Assembly (NCBI GenBank): GCA_029253585.1
Contig: JAQWZF010000002.1
Coordinates: 124,001-188,000, forward strand
DNA: 64,000 nt
Source of the DNA: Gammaproteobacteria bacterium
Lineage (GTDB): Bacteria > Pseudomonadota > Gammaproteobacteria > Pseudomonadales > Pseudohongiellaceae
Direction of reading: 5' to 3'
Part shown: piece by piece, positions 62,365-64,000 of the stretch
Layout of the letters: the number at the start of each line of letters is the position of its first letter
How positions within the stretch are numbered: the stretch's first letter is position 1
Program-made: the position numbers and the translations under genes
Notes under the pieces: generated by a model
Told to the model about the DNA's origin: nothing
The model's database searches: none
What the model saw: the letters and a program-made list of their open reading frames with translations, nothing else

Positions 62365-63998
62365 CTACGGCCTCGGCCCGTATACAGGAGTATCCGCTCC
62401 AAACTCCAAAGCGCCCAAGTCGGGCGCCTGCCCGTTGAAGCCGTCAGTTATGCTCGGCAGTATCGCTGCGCGGTCTATTGCGGCAGAACCACTTCGTAGC
62501 CGGAAGTCGAGATCAGCCGCGTTGTAAAGAGTCTGCAGAGATTCACTATCGCGCGCATCAAGTGGCGGCACGTTGACGAAAATGTCGTAGTCTACGAGTA
62601 CGCTGTTGCGGTCCTGACCTGTCGCAGCTGCGTAGTCTTTGAGTGTCGCAAATTCCATGGATTCAAGCTGGGCTTCATAGTCCGGATCAGTTACATCGAC
62701 GAGCGTTGTGAAGGTAGGTGCACGCCAGCGAAACGAAATGTCAGTATTCGGGTTTGGACGAAAACCATTGTAGTCTGACGATGAATAGCTGGTTAACGTA
62801 GTCACACTAAAAATTTCATCCGCCGACTGTTCACCAAGAAATAGATTGTTGCGCCAGTGTACGTTCGATGCGCCAAGAACATTTGTCTCGGACAGAATCG
62901 TGTTGTTGTAAAAAATTGCACCGGCTGAACCGGCGGTTAAACGGGTCGACCCCGTTGGTAAGTGATAGGCGATATTGCGAATCCAGTAAACAGGGCCGCC
63001 GAGTGCGGGTTGATTGCAGAACGCATGAGAGGGGTGATTGATAAACATATTTTGCAGGATACGAATATTGTGCATGCTGCCATCGGCTTCAATCGGATTA
63101 TCGTGGCTGTTAGTAATGTAGTTGCCGTAGAAATCGATCGCGATTGGTCGGCGATCCCAATATTCCCGCGGGGGATATTTGGGCCCGTCGGGAATTCCTG
63201 GGCCCGAGGCAACTGAGCCGTCTGGATTGCCGTATGTCTCGACATTAATCCCGTCATGGAAGTCGGCGATGTAGTTATGGGCGACAACGTGACCTGGGCC
63301 ATAGAGCTTGATAGCTACATAGGAATCCATCGCTGGAGGGAATATCTGATCTTCCAGTCCGGCGAACTGCTCCCATATTTGACCCTGCCAGCCGATCAGA
63401 TGATCGGGATCGTTACGCCCTATAAAAGTACTGTCGGCGATATAAAAATTGCTTGACCCTGAATAGTTGGTAAATACACCCGCACCGACATTCTCAAAAC
63501 GGCTGCGCTTAACTGTGAGGCCCTTGGAGCCGGCAAGAAATTGTGTCCCGGCAAGTACAGCTATCTCAGAGTTACGGAAGGTAATGCCTTCGAAGTAGGT
63601 ATAATCCGCTGCACGCACATCGAACAGGGCATAATTTCCATTGCCATCAAATATAACCTCGCCATCGCCGGCTGCAACGATCGCTATCGGTCGCTCTGCT
63701 GTGCCATCAGCGGTTAGGTAATAGGTTCCGTCTAGCGGCGTTGTTCGATTCACGTTTGCATTATTGGTGTACTCGTAGCGGTTGTATTGATAGACGCCAG
63801 CATGAACAACAAGGGTATCGCCCGCACGCACTCTGGGCCGTCCCGATGTCGCCCAGTCTGTACCAGCACACCATTCGTTATACGCACACATCAGTCCCTC
63901 GAAGGCAGGCTCCAGCTTTTCGCCGCTGTGGCCATGGGGATAAACATGAAGTACCCGGCCGCCAGCATAGGGCTGAGGCTCGGCTCGAGTGCGCACTA
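62365..63998 (-). CDS. Right-handed parallel beta-helix protein (5' end outside window)
   Basis: At least 544 residues; the frame stays open to the window edge, so the N-terminus and any signal peptide are missing. The body has repeated short strands with Asn and Gly ladders, as in pectin-lyase-like proteins: VRAADYTYFEGITFRNSE, KRSRFENVGAGVFTNYSG, YIADFHDGINVETYG, YGNYITNSHDNPIEADGS, RNIAYHLPTG and WRNNLFLGE. Such proteins are polysaccharide lyases or hydrolases, or adhesive/surface proteins. I see no clear catalytic set, so the specificity is open. Confidence 0.75.
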   Translation of the reverse strand, partial: VRTRAEPQPYAGGRVLHVYPHGHSGEKLEPAFEGLMCAYNEWCAGTDWATSGRPRVRAGDTLVVHAGVYQYNRYEYTNNANVNRTTPLDGTYYLTADGTAERPIAIVAAGDGEVIFDGNGNYALFDVRAADYTYFEGITFRNSEIAVLAGTQFLAGSKGLTVKRSRFENVGAGVFTNYSGSSNFYIADSTFIGRNDPDHLIGWQGQIWEQFAGLEDQIFPPAMDSYVAIKLYGPGHVVAHNYIADFHDGINVETYGNPDGSVASGPGIPDGPKYPPREYWDRRPIAIDFYGNYITNSHDNPIEADGSMHNIRILQNMFINHPSHAFCNQPALGGPVYWIRNIAYHLPTGSTRLTAGSAGAIFYNNTILSETNVLGASNVHWRNNLFLGEQSADEIFSVTTLTSYSSSDYNGFRPNPNTDISFRWRAPTFTTLVDVTDPDYEAQLESMEFATLKDYAAATGQDRNSVLVDYDIFVNVPPLDARDSESLQTLYNAADLDFRLRSGSAAIDRAAILPSITDGFNGQAPDLGALEFGADTPVYGPRP

Positions 63999-64000
63999 GC

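Noticed and set aside
1-64000. CRISPR array, tRNA, rRNA or integrase/attachment site
   Set aside because: No regularly spaced repeats, no cloverleaf-like segment with CCA end, no rRNA sequence and no integrase or transposase reading frame were seen.

Overview
The window looks like chromosomal DNA of an aerobic, heterotrophic gammaproteobacterium, probably marine and uncultivated. This is inferred from a Nei close in sequence to the E. coli type, a UbiG/Coq7 pair for ubiquinone synthesis, SelO, NSS and NhaC sodium-coupled transporters, GntP, and many exported PQQ-, heme-, molybdenum- and copper-type oxidoreductases. I see no rRNA, tRNA, CRISPR array, phage gene or intact transposase. Genes are mostly single or in short operons on both strands.

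Layout. 1-1.1 kb is a scar: the 3' part of an APC permease, then fragments of a deacetylase-like gene and of a second APC permease. 1.1-10.4 kb holds a GFA-fold protein, a secreted protein of a family present three times here, two decayed membrane-anchored genes, a CocE-type hydrolase, a SoxC-like sulfite dehydrogenase with its cytochrome c, and a protein with three carboxymuconolactone-decarboxylase repeats. 10.5-13.9 kb is housekeeping (HAD phosphatase, ubiG, coq7, nei). 13.9-27.6 kb is an exported redox block: an orphan molybdenum hydroxylase large subunit, a PQQ dehydrogenase, then a four-gene operon (18790-25000) carrying a heme plus PHM-like copper protein, a heme-PQQ dehydrogenase, and an MBL-PAL-like propeller fusion. 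28.6-34.3 kb concerns 2-hydroxyacids and glyoxylate (GlcD/GlcF-type fusion, GntP permease, serine-glyoxylate-type aminotransferase). 34.4-43.3 kb carries an amidohydrolase, a fatty acid hydroxylase pair, an amidase, two PLP amino-acid enzymes and a tannase-family esterase. 43.4-48.8 kb mixes intact secreted proteins with decayed genes (anchored protein, HPt domain, type IV pilin). 48.9-62.1 kb holds SelO, a Cys/Met PLP enzyme with NhaC, an SBP plus NSS symporter, a TPR protein, an LD-carboxypeptidase and a cysteine-desulfurase-like enzyme beside a polar amino-acid ABC transporter. The end is a partial beta-helix protein.

The most interesting unit is 18790-25000. It has the two halves of a peptide-amidation-type chemistry (a PHM-like dicopper domain and a PAL-like NHL propeller) on separate exported proteins, together with c-heme and PQQ modules. 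The second theme is gene decay: at least seven recognisable coding regions are broken by single stops, frameshifts or fusions. There is also a dispersed palindromic repeat (arm GGGGACACTGACAACTTA) that sits just 3' of several minus-strand genes.
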